This document shows positions 1 through 7,784 of a stretch of DNA of 64,000 bases, in pieces. This DNA comes from Oceanobacillus halophilus. GTDB taxonomy: Bacteria; Bacillota; Bacilli; Bacillales; Amphibacillaceae. Every line of letters starts with the position of its first letter. Within the stretch, counting starts at the first letter, position 1. A program made the position numbers and the translations under genes. The stretch is taken from contig NZ_RBZP01000004.1 of the NCBI RefSeq assembly GCF_003628505.1, positions 1 through 64,000 on the forward strand, written 5' to 3'. The notes beneath the pieces were generated by a model that ran no database searches, had not been told where the DNA came from, and worked only from the letters and a program-made list of their open reading frames with translations.

Positions 1-1
1 G

Positions 2-388
2 CAAATTGAGATTTTATTTAAAACATGGAAATCATTATTTGAAATTCATCGGGTAAAGAAGATGAAAAAAGAGCGATTTGAGTGTCATTTATACGGTACA
101 CTGATACGATTACTTTTATGTTCCACGTTGGCGTTCCAGTGTCGAAGGATGCTTTATAGGAAGCATCAAATGGAAACGAGTGAATACAAATCAATAAGCA
201 TTGCGAAAGAATGCCTTTCTATATTTAAAGACGTTGTTTTAAAGAGAAATAGTTTAGTAGAGTTGTGTAGGAAGGTTTATATAAGTATTAAAATAAATGG
301 AAGGAAGTGCCATAAGAAAAAGAAAGAAACCGTATTTGATATTTTAAATATCGCATATAAACCAAACGTATCCGAAGCAAATGACTAA
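2..388 (+). CDS. IS4-family transposase, C-terminal part (runs off window)
   Basis: The reading frame is open from the first bases of the window, so the gene starts upstream and only the last ~128 residues are visible. The segment around residues 20-45 (FECHLYGTLI, then LLLCSTLAFQ) matches the conserved C-terminal end of DDE transposases of the IS4/IS231 type that I know from Bacillaceae. The tail is rich in Lys and Arg, as expected for a DNA-binding protein. A hairpin with a T-run follows at about 482-525. The catalytic DDE residues lie outside the window, so whether the element is intact cannot be judged. Confidence 0.7.
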   Translation, partial: QIEILFKTWKSLFEIHRVKKMKKERFECHLYGTLIRLLLCSTLAFQCRRMLYRKHQMETSEYKSISIAKECLSIFKDVVLKRNSLVELCRKVYISIKINGRKCHKKKKETVFDILNIAYKPNVSEAND

Positions 389-481
389 TCCCTTAGGAAA
401 ATGAAGTCTGAAAATAAAGTTTCCTTAGGAGGCTTATTTCCGCATGCAGAAAATTATTTAGAAAAACAAAAAAGAGAAAAA

Positions 482-527
482 GCTAACAAAAATTAATGAT
501 TTGTTTTCATTACTTTTTTGTTAGCTT
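482..527 (+). terminator. Hairpin terminator after the transposase
   Basis: AGCTAACAAAAA pairs with TTTTTTGTTAGCT around a ~20-nt AT-rich loop. The arms are nearly perfect and the 3' arm carries the T-run. It probably ends transcription of the IS element. Confidence 0.6.
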
Positions 528-530
528 GAT

Positions 531-1016
531 GGCTATGGGGACAGGTTCCTCGTCCCACCCAACTCAGGAGTTACTTGCAAGAAAACCTTAATAATAATAC
601 AGCATCCTGTTTTTGCAGAATACAATATTTTCTCCCATATCCTTGGTTAATTCTTAAATAAATCAAACGTTTGATTGAATCTGAGCATAAAAATCTCTTG
701 ATCAAACGTTTGTTTTATTTTTATATAGGAGAAATACCGCTACCGAATAATCACTAATACAAACAAATCCCCCTACTCCCAAAAAATCACCTAAAAGTCA
801 CGTCCCACCAAATCCATTTGTATAAGAGCAAACATACACCAATCTCTACCATTCGCAAATCGTATCATAGTAAAATTCTTCGTGATGATAGGGACAGTTC
901 TCACTCCTAAATTTCCAGAAGGACAAGTCCCCCATCTTAATAATCACTTCTCATCCAACAAATCAAACGTTTGATTGAATCTAAAACAGCTAATCCCTCT
1001 AAATCAAACGTTTGTT
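531..1016. other. Intergenic stretch with REP-like and TCAAACGTTTGA palindromes
   Basis: No gene is visible. A GGGGACAGG/TCCTCGTCCC palindrome lies at 538-556. Two copies of a ~55-bp unit (661-715 and 961-1016) each carry two TCAAACGTTTGA palindromes. In the second unit the two palindromes can pair into a 16-bp stem that lies directly downstream of the minus-strand DnaD-like gene, so it may act as its terminator. The rest is AT-rich and featureless. Confidence 0.6.
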
Positions 1017-1028
1017 TAACTCTCCACA

Positions 1029-1907
1029 TTAACTACCCACATCACTCTCCATCTCCCGCTTATACCGCTCAATCCTCTCCCTCACCACATTCGGATCCTG
1101 CTCTTCCATCCGTCTCCGTTCCTCTTCACTCCGCTTCCTACTCTCTTCTCGATGTTTATCCATCCACCAAGGTACAATTTCTGAAGACCTTTGACGATTC
1201 TCTGCATAATAATATTTCTTACCAGATTGCAACTGAGCTCTTTCCCTCTCTGCATCTTCCACCGTCAGGATTCCTTTCTTCTTCCAACTTCGCAAAATCC
1301 CCTCCACATAACGCCACTCAGCTTTTTCTCGCTCTACCGCAAGATTCATCGCATGTAAGACAAGGTCTTCCCCAACTTCCTGCACCCATCTATGTAACGT
1401 TTCCGGAATCTTTTCTGTAAAATTTCGTTGAAAATAAATTTCGGCGTCCGTGCCTGCATGCTCTTTCCTATTTCCTTTTATTTTCTTTTCTTTTTGTTTA
1501 TATAATGTGCTCGGATTCCCGCTCGCACTGTCGTTCACCTTGCCGCTCACTTTGCCGCCCGCTTTCCCGTCCACATTTCCGCTCGCCTTTCCAGCAACAC
1601 CCCCTGCTTCCTCCACCCCTTCAAAGTCACACAACGAAATCATCGAATACACTGCCGCTTGATTTCCACCTCGCGACTGATAACGAATATACCCTTTCTC
1701 CTGTAATTCCGTGCGTGCGCGTTTACAGGTACTTTCACTTAATACCGCTTTATAACAAAGCAAACTCATTGCTACGGTAAATTCCTTCACCCACCCGGCA
1801 CGATTGTTGATAGCCATCAGCACATGCCAAAGGTTCGCAGCTCCCAGGGATAATCGATTCGTTTCTTGCTTCACAGAAAATGCATTTAACTCTTTGATAT
1901 AGTTCAT
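1029..1907 (-). CDS. DnaD-domain replication-type protein
   Basis: The N-terminal ~90 residues look like a winged-helix domain (WHVLMAINNRAGW, then STCKRARTELQEKGYI). A Gly/Lys/Ser repeat linker covers ~102-130. The DnaD-like domain at ~160-220 ends in the hallmark block WRYVEGILRSW, and the tail is highly charged and probably coiled-coil. DnaD-family proteins help load the replicative helicase, and versions with this layout are common in phage-derived loci. ATG at 1907 is preferred: AAAGG lies 8 nt before it, but touches the upstream ATG at 1916. The sigma factor lies ~90 nt upstream on the same strand. The TCAAACGTTTGA hairpin lies downstream. Confidence 0.8.
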   Translation of the reverse strand: MNYIKELNAFSVKQETNRLSLGAANLWHVLMAINNRAGWVKEFTVAMSLLCYKAVLSESTCKRARTELQEKGYIRYQSRGGNQAAVYSMISLCDFEGVEEAGGVAGKASGNVDGKAGGKVSGKVNDSASGNPSTLYKQKEKKIKGNRKEHAGTDAEIYFQRNFTEKIPETLHRWVQEVGEDLVLHAMNLAVEREKAEWRYVEGILRSWKKKGILTVEDAERERAQLQSGKKYYYAENRQRSSEIVPWWMDKHREESRKRSEEERRRMEEQDPNVVRERIERYKREMESDVGS

Positions 1908-1997
1908 TTTTAACATCCTTTCTATATATGTATAAACCGTAACCAGACGTCTCTACACTTCCTAGTTGTGGGACGAGGAACCCCCGCCCCACTCCTA

Positions 1998-2534
1998 TCA
2001 TTCTATGATTCTTTCTCTGAGTTTCTTCCTTGCTTGTTTGCCCCAGTCTTTAACGGCATGGACCGTGGTGCCTTCTTTCTCGGCAATTTCCTTGTATGTC
2101 CAGCCTTTCACGATGCAATAGTACACCCATTTCTTTTGCTTGACCGTTAGCTGCTTCAGCAATTTCTCCCAATAGTCGCGATCTTCCAGTACAATCCCCT
2201 CTGGATCAATCATTGCCTGTTTATCTTCCCCTACATGATTTCCATCGGTTTGCTCTCTCTTTATGTTTTGGGCGTATTTCTCTTTATGATCCTGTTCCCT
2301 CACATCTTTCCGAATCGTATCAATGAGATGATTACGTATGGAAAAATTGAAATACGTCGACATCGGACCTTTCGTTGGTTCGTATTTCTTATAGGCCATC
2401 CACATCGCATAGAGTCCCTCCGTGTAATACTCATGTAGTGGATCATGGATGCCCAAGCTCTTCAATTGAAAATAAATCCTTCCCTTATTCTGTTCAAATA
2501 TTTCTTCAAAGGAATCTTTGTCGTTTTCTTCCAT
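1998..2534 (-). CDS. Sigma-70 family RNA polymerase sigma factor
   Basis: The 178-residue protein has a region-2 fold (residues ~25-85; GLYAMWMAYKKYEP, then MSTYFNFSIRNHLID). Region 4 (residues ~125-175) has a helix-turn-helix in TYKEIAEKEGTTVHAVKDWG. It resembles the short ECF/SigH-like factors that Bacillaceae carry next to DnaD-like genes. The start is supported by GGAGAGGAAG upstream of ATG. It is probably co-transcribed with the DnaD-like gene downstream. No anti-sigma gene is adjacent, and the target promoters are unknown. Confidence 0.8.
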   Translation of the reverse strand: MEENDKDSFEEIFEQNKGRIYFQLKSLGIHDPLHEYYTEGLYAMWMAYKKYEPTKGPMSTYFNFSIRNHLIDTIRKDVREQDHKEKYAQNIKREQTDGNHVGEDKQAMIDPEGIVLEDRDYWEKLLKQLTVKQKKWVYYCIVKGWTYKEIAEKEGTTVHAVKDWGKQARKKLRERIIE

Positions 2535-2765
2535 CTACTTCTTCCTCTCCTAGTAAAGTTTGATTCTGTACATCTATTAGCCGGCTTGTTGTTAGAAGCA
2601 TCATACCGATGAATCCGTCTTTTGTCACATGCGCTAACTTGCAAAAAATGACCCAAAATGACAAAACAGACCAAAATAATCAGTCCAAAATGTCAAAATG
2701 GATCGTTTTATGCAAGTTAGGGACTTTTTAAACTTTTTCCTGAGATAACGGGGCACTGTCTTATT

Positions 2766-2806
2766 ATTTGGAACAGATGGGGACAAGGAACCTGTCCCTC
2801 CGTCCC
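2766..2806. repeat. GGGGACAAGGAACCTGTCCC palindrome (REP-like)
   Basis: GGGACA pairs with TGTCCC around AGGAACC. The same palindrome family recurs at ~538-556 and ~1973-1990, with a half-site near 4229. Such intergenic palindromes are widespread in Bacillaceae, and no function can be read from the sequence. Confidence 0.6.
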
Positions 2807-2894
2807 CCTACCAACTTTGTTTCCTTGGTGCATAAAAAGGGTGCTATAACACGTTCCGGCTTTGTTTTCTGCGCTTGATAATGGGGTAAAAAGG

Positions 2895-3155
2895 ATGAAA
2901 CTTCCATTGAATAAACAATCATTTGATAAATTATTTGGAGAAAAGCTTGAGGTTAGAAGAAGGCAATTGCTCAAGACACAAGATGACGTGGAACATGAAG
3001 CGCATATTGCAGATAGACACCTTGGAAAAATTGAACGTGGACAAGCATCGTCAAATGTTTATACCTTATATAAATTATGGAAGGTACTAGATTTAAGTGC
3101 GGATAAAATATTTGAAGAAATTGACAAAGAGATGGGATCGGAGAAAAGCAAATGA
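2895..3155 (+). CDS. Small XRE-type helix-turn-helix protein
   Basis: The 86-residue protein carries a Cro/C1-type HTH: LEVRRRQLLKTQDDVEHEAH is followed by a recognition-helix segment ending in GKIERGQ, then the usual LYKLWKVLDLSADKIF. Transcriptional repression or activation is inferred from the fold only. ATG at 2895 fits the domain start. An in-frame TTG at 2862 would add 11 residues with no better ribosome site. It precedes comK on the same strand with a ~110-nt gap, so a regulatory link to comK is possible but not shown. Confidence 0.7.
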   Translation: MKLPLNKQSFDKLFGEKLEVRRRQLLKTQDDVEHEAHIADRHLGKIERGQASSNVYTLYKLWKVLDLSADKIFEEIDKEMGSEKSK

Positions 3156-3264
3156 CTCCTCTCCCCTCAGGCTAGCTATATCAATTACTTTAATGGAAGA
3201 AAGGAGGTTTCAAATCATCGCCATAAATCCGCCGTTAACGAAGAAGTCCTAAGAAGGAAATAAT

Positions 3265-3726
3265 ATGAAAATAAAATTAAGTCCTTACCACATCAATCCA
3301 AACACCTTAGCGATCATCCCAATTCAACACGACACCTACAAAAGTCTCATCTATGATTCCAACCAAACCATCTACAACAAAAAGAAGCCACTGCAATTAA
3401 TGGAACAAGCCTGCATCGAGAATCTCTGTTTATTCGAAGATCGCAGAAAAGCGGTCATTCAGCTTACTGGTTTTAAGAAAAAAGTTCCCATCCCGATCAA
3501 TCCGGACAAAAGCATGTACGCATTTCCTACACACTCCATCACAAGCGCGGATTGTTGCTGGGTCTTTTATCATCATCTAAGTCATGTAAAAAGCATCTCT
3601 AAAACCGTATCCAGGGTTTTATTTACCAATGGCGTACACTTGGAAATTCCTGAATCCCCACGAATGTTAAAAAAGCAGTTACAACGAACAAGAAAGTGTG
3701 TATTATATTTTGAAAAGATGGTATAG
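3265..3726 (+). CDS. comK: ComK-family competence transcription factor
   Basis: The 153-residue protein aligns by eye with ComK over most of its length: an N-terminal ...NTLAIIPI segment, KKPLQLMEQAC, the central motif YAFPTHS, then a WVF segment with the conserved Cys pair before it, and FTNGVHLEIP. ComK is the master activator of natural competence in Bacillus and binds AT-boxes as paired dimers. It is shorter than B. subtilis ComK (192 residues) because the C-terminal tail, which MecA/ClpCP targets in B. subtilis, is reduced. AAGGAA precedes ATG. Late competence genes are absent here apart from the pilin-like gene at 53.5 kb. Confidence 0.85.
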   Translation: MKIKLSPYHINPNTLAIIPIQHDTYKSLIYDSNQTIYNKKKPLQLMEQACIENLCLFEDRRKAVIQLTGFKKKVPIPINPDKSMYAFPTHSITSADCCWVFYHHLSHVKSISKTVSRVLFTNGVHLEIPESPRMLKKQLQRTRKCVLYFEKMV

Positions 3727-3766
3727 TAATTATTGTCAGAATTTATAAAAAAGAAAAGGTGATCAA

Positions 3767-4078
3767 ATGATAGAATGGCAAATGCCACCAGATGGCGGAA
3801 TGTATAAATTAGTAGGAACAAGAAAGGTTCCTAATGATATCAGTTTAATTGTCCTTATTGATGACGACAAAGAAGACACGCTGCATAGAAGGGAATACAG
3901 CTGGAGAAATGTCCCTAACCTGCATAATGAAGGGTTAAAACAGTACCTACTATCGATGAGCGATGGAATTGAACGAGGCTTTTATGATATAGCACTGATA
4001 GATGAAGAATTAGGAGAACTGCCTGAGGATTGGGAGAAGGAAAATTTTTATGTGGTTCGGGAAGTGAAGAAGCCATAG
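3767..4078 (+). CDS. Small acidic protein of unknown function, with a paralogous fragment at ~19.1 kb
   Basis: I do not recognise this 103-residue acidic protein. It has a good ribosome site (AAAAGGTGATCAA before ATG). The segment YSWRNVPNLHNEGL and the following YLLSMSDGIERG-YD-AL recur almost unchanged in a fragment on the minus strand at 19.12-19.26 kb, so it belongs to a real, conserved family. There is no signal peptide or membrane segment. It follows comK by ~40 nt and could share its transcript. Confidence 0.7.
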   Translation: MIEWQMPPDGGMYKLVGTRKVPNDISLIVLIDDDKEDTLHRREYSWRNVPNLHNEGLKQYLLSMSDGIERGFYDIALIDEELGELPEDWEKENFYVVREVKKP

Positions 4079-4129
4079 ACTGAAATGATACTAGTATTTG
4101 ATTACATAGGTAGAATACTTGCATAAAGT

Positions 4130-4305
4130 AAAAGCACAGGCCCGTTTTGAACTTTACTGATAAAGAAGTAATTATCTCACTCTATCCCGGGAGTAGTAAT
4201 TACTTCTTTTTACAATATTCTTGTACTTGTCCCCATATCCCAAAGACACATATACTAACCACCCTTACAATATACAGTTGCTGTTTTATATTCTCCCTTC
4301 TTTAT
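4130..4305. other. Remnant resembling type I antitoxin terminator and toxin leader
   Basis: A strong inverted repeat (AAGAAGTAATTA / TAATTACTTCTTTTT, ~4163-4213) closely resembles the antitoxin terminator of the holin-like toxin locus at ~10.7 kb. The following ACCACCCTTACAATATACAG (~4260) resembles the toxin leader of the METFLE-type cassettes at 10.4, 12.5 and 32.7 kb. No toxin frame survives. The hairpin probably also terminates the 3767-4078 gene. Confidence 0.45.
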
Positions 4306-4482
4306 AATCACTAAACCCCGACAAATCCTCTATCGAAGTTTTGTACATGAATTCCATTTGATTACTATAAAAAATATTTTTAGGCAAAGGCATCTTTCCA
4401 TATTAGTCTTATATTATATCAAATGTCATAATTCACTTAATAATGTTATAATTAGAATATACGTTCTTATGAGGTGAGAATT

Positions 4483-5412
4483 ATGGAAAAGAATTGGCTA
4501 AATACAAGTGCTTCATTTAAAGCAAAGGTTATAGGAAAATTACTTGGAGATGGTTGTATTACCATGCAAGAAGGTAGAAAACCTAGATTTCAGTTCACAC
4601 ACGTTTCAAGAGATTATAGTTGGAGCAATTATTGCTACTTGCAACTATTGGAATTCTTACCTCTAAGTCCCCCTAAATACAAAAAGAACATTGATCACCG
4701 ATTACAACAAGGTTATAGCTTATCTTACTACGTTCAATCAAGAACAGCAGATATGATTACTTATCTACGCTTAAAGTGGTATCCTGTGAATAAAAAGAAA
4801 ATACCCTTCGATTTAATTAGTAAATATTTTGATGAACAATCACTAGCCTGGTGGTATATGGATGATGGACATTTGAAGCTAGAAGGGAATAAACCTAGAA
4901 AAATAATTTTATCAACCGAAAGCTTCAATAAATCTGAAAATAGTTGGTTAATTGACTTTTTAAAAGAGAAATATAATCTGCATTTTTATCTTGACAAACA
5001 GAATCGAATCATACTGTATGATCAATTTCAAATCTATTATTTCCTACATCTAGTAACCCCTTATTTACACGGAAGTATGCACAGAAAGTTTTTGAAAAGC
5101 TGTGAATATAGATTTCATATACCAAATAAAAGAACTACCATTTATCTCCCTACCTCAATAGCATTAAAGTATCCGACGAAAGAAATTAATGGAGCATTAT
5201 ATGAATTAGATAAATTAATCAACATTTATAAACGTGGTAAGTTTTATAAAAGGAATTTTTTCCTATTTAATGAGAATAATGAAATGCCAACAAAAGGCTA
5301 CCAAATTATATTGGAATCAGATAACCTCTCTAGGTTATGTTTTATGAAAGGAGTTACTGGATTGACCTTTAGTAAGTTGGCGGAGATTTCCTTTAAGACA
5401 ACACTCTACTAA
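4483..5412 (+). CDS. Free-standing LAGLIDADG homing endonuclease
   Basis: The 309-residue protein has two dodecapeptide-type motifs, VIGKLLGDGCI (residues ~14-24) and LAWWYMDDGHLK (~123-134), each with the acidic catalytic residue in the GDG/DDG position. Two motifs in one chain indicate a monomeric LAGLIDADG enzyme, which cuts a long asymmetric DNA target and promotes intron homing. ATG at 4483 is chosen because GAGGTGA lies 7 nt upstream; GTG at 4474 falls inside that ribosome site. The gene sits outside any intron and is convergent with the intron-split flagellin gene, whose stop lies 164 nt away. That makes it the likely mobility partner of one or both introns (inference). Confidence 0.85.
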   Translation: MEKNWLNTSASFKAKVIGKLLGDGCITMQEGRKPRFQFTHVSRDYSWSNYCYLQLLEFLPLSPPKYKKNIDHRLQQGYSLSYYVQSRTADMITYLRLKWYPVNKKKIPFDLISKYFDEQSLAWWYMDDGHLKLEGNKPRKIILSTESFNKSENSWLIDFLKEKYNLHFYLDKQNRIILYDQFQIYYFLHLVTPYLHGSMHRKFLKSCEYRFHIPNKRTTIYLPTSIALKYPTKEINGALYELDKLINIYKRGKFYKRNFFLFNENNEMPTKGYQIILESDNLSRLCFMKGVTGLTFSKLAEISFKTTLY

Positions 5413-5531
5413 CCTTCTATAAATAATTTTCATTATATTATCTAATTAACATATTGTTATGTATAACTCCCAAAATCAGTATAAGGATCTTTTTCTTTTA
5501 TACTTTGAAATAAATTATTTTTAGTATATAA

Positions 5532-5566
5532 AATAAGAGACTCCAGCAAAGCCAGAGTCTCTCCTA
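5532..5566 (-). terminator. Flagellin gene terminator
   Basis: On the minus strand AGAGACTCTGG pairs with CCAGAGTCTCT-type arms (AGAGACTC/GAGTCTCT) around GCTTTGCT and is followed by TTATTTTAT. It starts ~14 nt after the hag stop codon. Confidence 0.85.
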
Positions 5567-5575
5567 AATCTACTA

Positions 5576-7280
5576 TTATTGTAATAGCTGTAAAACACCT
5601 TGTGGTTGTTGGTTAGCTTGTGCTAACATACTTTGTGCCGCTTGTGAAAGGATGTTGTTCTTTGTGAATTCCATCATTTCTTTCGCCATCGTGCGAACAT
5701 TTACTTTCATAAATGACTAGACTATATCTTCACCCTCTAATTATCTAGTAGGGGCCGGGCACTTCGGATTTGAGAGGTCTAAGGCGGCACCTCTTTCACC
5801 TACGAATTTCATCACCTTAAGCTTAGCTGTTAGGTGGTCTATTCTAGTCGTTGAACCTTCGCCAGGCTTTCGCCACAGGCGCTTGGCTGCTCGATTGCCC
5901 AATCTCATCTTTTTTCCAACCTTCACGACTGCCGTTTCCAGCTTCGTTGTGGTAAGACAAGCTCTAAGGGGTTTCCAGCAATTCACCCGATAATTATCTC
6001 TAACCGTTACCAGTTAGGACGACTGTGACTGTTACTGCTTAAGCAGCTAAGTCATAATCAACGTCACGGATACGTGACTCTGCAGCAGTTAGGTTTTCTG
6101 CTGATGTTCCTAGGTTGTTGATTGTGTGGTCTAGGCGGTTTTGAACTGCACCAAGTTTAGATCGTTCAGATGAAACTGTATCAATAGCTGTTTGAATAGA
6201 GGTAATTGCACCGTTTGCCATTTCTTGAGTAGAAATATCAATTCCAGCAGTATCACCTTCTATTTGGAATTTAGTATCATCGTCTGGGTCGGCCGAAACA
6301 GTTAAAGGTTCAGCACTTGTTTTTGCTTCTAAATCGCTTCCAGCAGAATTAAGTCTTACATCACTTAGTTTGTAGTAATCATCTCCTACTTTTACAGCAA
6401 ACTGATTTCCATCATCATCTTTTAATACTGTTTGACTACCTTTTCCTAAGACTTCCGCAGTAGCATCTTCACTTAGTCCAGTTCTTGTTCCAGTTACACC
6501 TAATGTTGATGCATCCATGGCATCAATACTAATTGTTAAATTTTGTTGTGCATTAGCTCCTACATGGAAGGTTCCTTTGAATTCCCCATCCAAAAGATTC
6601 TTTGTATTAAATTCAGTATTATCTGCAATTCTTGTTATTTCTTCTGACAATTGATTCATTTCATCTTGCAGTGCTTTACGATCTTCTTCATCATTATTTG
6701 TATCGTTGGAACTTTGAACTGCTAGTTCACGCATACGTTGAAGAATCGAATGAGTTTCATTTAGAGCACCTTCAGCAGTTTGAATTAAAGAAATCAATAT
6801 GTTACCGCAATGGCATTTAATCCACTACTTCTCTATGTCTCCATAAAGCTCAGATCATATCTTCATCCCATTAGGATGCCCCGCGCTCGTGGGTGGGTTA
6901 TTGGTCTGGTTCCTCACCACCTGATCGTTACACCTTCCTAACTACTATCTACCAATTCATTAGGCTTGGCTCGGTATTGCCCACCATCCGCAAACTGAAG
7001 CTTGGTTTGGGGTTCCACCGAATTCACGGAGTTTTCATCTAAGTATTACTACTTAGAGCGGCATTTCTTATTTACCGTCTTGTGCATTTCTTTGTGCAGT
7101 TTCCAACCCACGAATCTGCCCACGCATCTTCTCAGAAATCGCTAGACCCGCAGCGTCATCCCCAGCTTTGTTAATTCTCAAACCTGAAGAAAGCTTCTCC
7201 AATGAATTTTGTGTTGCACCTTGGTTTGCTCCTAATTGACGATGCGCATTAAGAGCTGAAATATTGTGATTAATAATCAT
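5576..7280 (-). CDS. hag: Flagellin, split by two group I introns (exons 7280-7074, 6794-6057, 5689-5576)
   Basis: Exon 1 encodes 69 residues ([16 protein letters not shown] through AQRNAQDG), exon 2 246 residues ([11 protein letters not shown] through SRIRDVD) and exon 3 37 residues ([14 protein letters not shown] through GVLQLLQ). Joined without the introns they give an uninterrupted 352-residue flagellin with the D0/D1 ends normally seen in Hag and a short variable centre. Both junctions fall where Bacillus Hag is continuous (QDG|ISLIQ and RDVD|MAKEM). Without splicing, exon 1 runs into a stop directly after the junction. A good ribosome site, a sigma-D promoter and CsrA-type hairpins lie upstream. 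The exon boundaries are inferred from the protein and the intron rules, not from RNA data. Confidence 0.88.
5690..6056 (-). ncRNA. Group I intron 2 in hag (~367 nt)
   Basis: Read on the minus strand, all four conserved core elements are present: P at 5968-5983 (AATTGCTGGAAACCCC), Q at 5881-5900 (GGGCAATCGAGCAGCCAAGC), R at 5836-5852 (ACGACTAGA) and S at 5720-5731 (GAAGATATAGTC). R and S form the P7 helix GACTA/TAGTC. The 5' exon ends in U, which pairs as U-G inside a ~10-bp extended P1 (exon GAU plus intron TATGACT against AGTCACAGTC). The intron ends in G. It contains no plausible endonuclease gene; the 81-codon open frame across it is incidental. Confidence 0.9.
6795..7073 (-). ncRNA. Group I intron 1 in hag (~279 nt)
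   Basis: On the minus strand the core elements are P at 7009-7025 (GAATTCGGTGGAACCCC), Q at 6963-6982 (GGGCAATACCGAGCCAAGCC), R at 6920-6929 (AACGATCAGG) and S at 6853-6864 (GAAGATATGATC). P7 is GATCA/TGATC, a covaried version of the usual GACTA/TAGTC. The 5' exon ends GGU and its U pairs with G of the guide GCCG (P1: CGGU with GCCG). A perfect P2-like hairpin (CTAAGTA/TACTTAG) follows at 7039-7056. The intron ends in G. It has no open frame of note. Confidence 0.88.
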
Positions 7281-7285
7281 AATTC

Positions 7286-7462
7286 CTTACCTCCATGTAA
7301 GTATATTTTTTGCAGGTCACATCCTTGTGTCCCACATATATAACAACTCTTATTTAGAGTTATTAACAAGAATAGTTGTACAGTTCACATCCTGTGCACT
7401 CTACATTTGAATAACGTTAAGGCCTTAACAAATCACCCGGTATGGATGATTACACTCTTTAT
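7286..7462 (-). promoter_or_regulatory. hag leader with two CsrA-type GGA hairpins
   Basis: The leader mRNA contains CACAGGATGTG (7386-7396) and CACAAGGATGTG (7318-7329). In both, CACA pairs with TGTG and GGA is exposed in the loop, as in high-affinity CsrA sites. The ribosome site GGAGG (7290-7294) offers a third GGA. In B. subtilis CsrA represses hag translation from a site in the leader and one at the ribosome site, and FliW relieves it. A further hairpin (AACTCT/AGAGTT) lies at about 7346-7362. That CsrA acts here is inferred; csrA and fliW are not in the window. Confidence 0.65.
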
Positions 7463-7486
7463 ATCGGCATGATTCGGGAATGTTTA
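7461..7486 (-). promoter_or_regulatory. Sigma-D-type flagellar promoter for hag
   Basis: On the minus strand TAAA (7486-7483), a 14-nt spacer and GCCGATAT (7468-7461) match the sigma-D consensus TAAA-N14/16-GCCGATAA closely. It lies ~180 nt upstream of the hag start codon. Confidence 0.85.
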
Positions 7487-7615
7487 ACAATAAAATAGAA
7501 AAATTTACAAACTAACACTACTATCCAAGGTGGAATAATAATACTGCATGAATCTTATAGAACGAATTCATTGACTCCTTAATCCAACCTTATCTTCATC
7601 CTCAAAATCTGATAC

Positions 7616-7784
7616 CTATAACCCAATGACATAGCCATACTTATTCTGTATGTTTACACCCCCCGTTGTTTCCTCTTCTTCTGGTACTTTTTCAAAATGC
7701 AATCCTCCTAGCTTTATAGCATCGAAAGGATATTTCGGAATACTTAAACTGCCGGTTACGGTTTTGGAATCACCTGTTGGAACG
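7616..7784 (-). pseudogene. Possible C-terminal coding remnant
   Basis: A frame ending at 7616 reads TVTGSLSIPKYPFDAIKLGG and continues with acidic, protein-like composition to a stop. It has no start or ribosome site of its own and abuts the RAYT gene end. It may be the tail of a gene cut by that element. I cannot assign a family. Confidence 0.3.

Noticed and set aside
971-1780. Plus-strand frames of 70-149 codons opposite the DnaD-like gene
   Set aside because: They are antisense to a well-supported gene, have Pro/Ser-rich compositions typical of shadow frames, and lack ribosome sites.
5741-5986. An 81-codon open frame on the minus strand
   Set aside because: It lies wholly within group I intron 2 and overlaps its P, Q and R elements. 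The sequence is explained by RNA structure, not coding.
5576-7280. Two separate flagellin genes plus debris
   Set aside because: Joining the three pieces across canonical group I boundaries gives one exact flagellin; the middle piece has only a TTG 'start' that is the last intron triplet.
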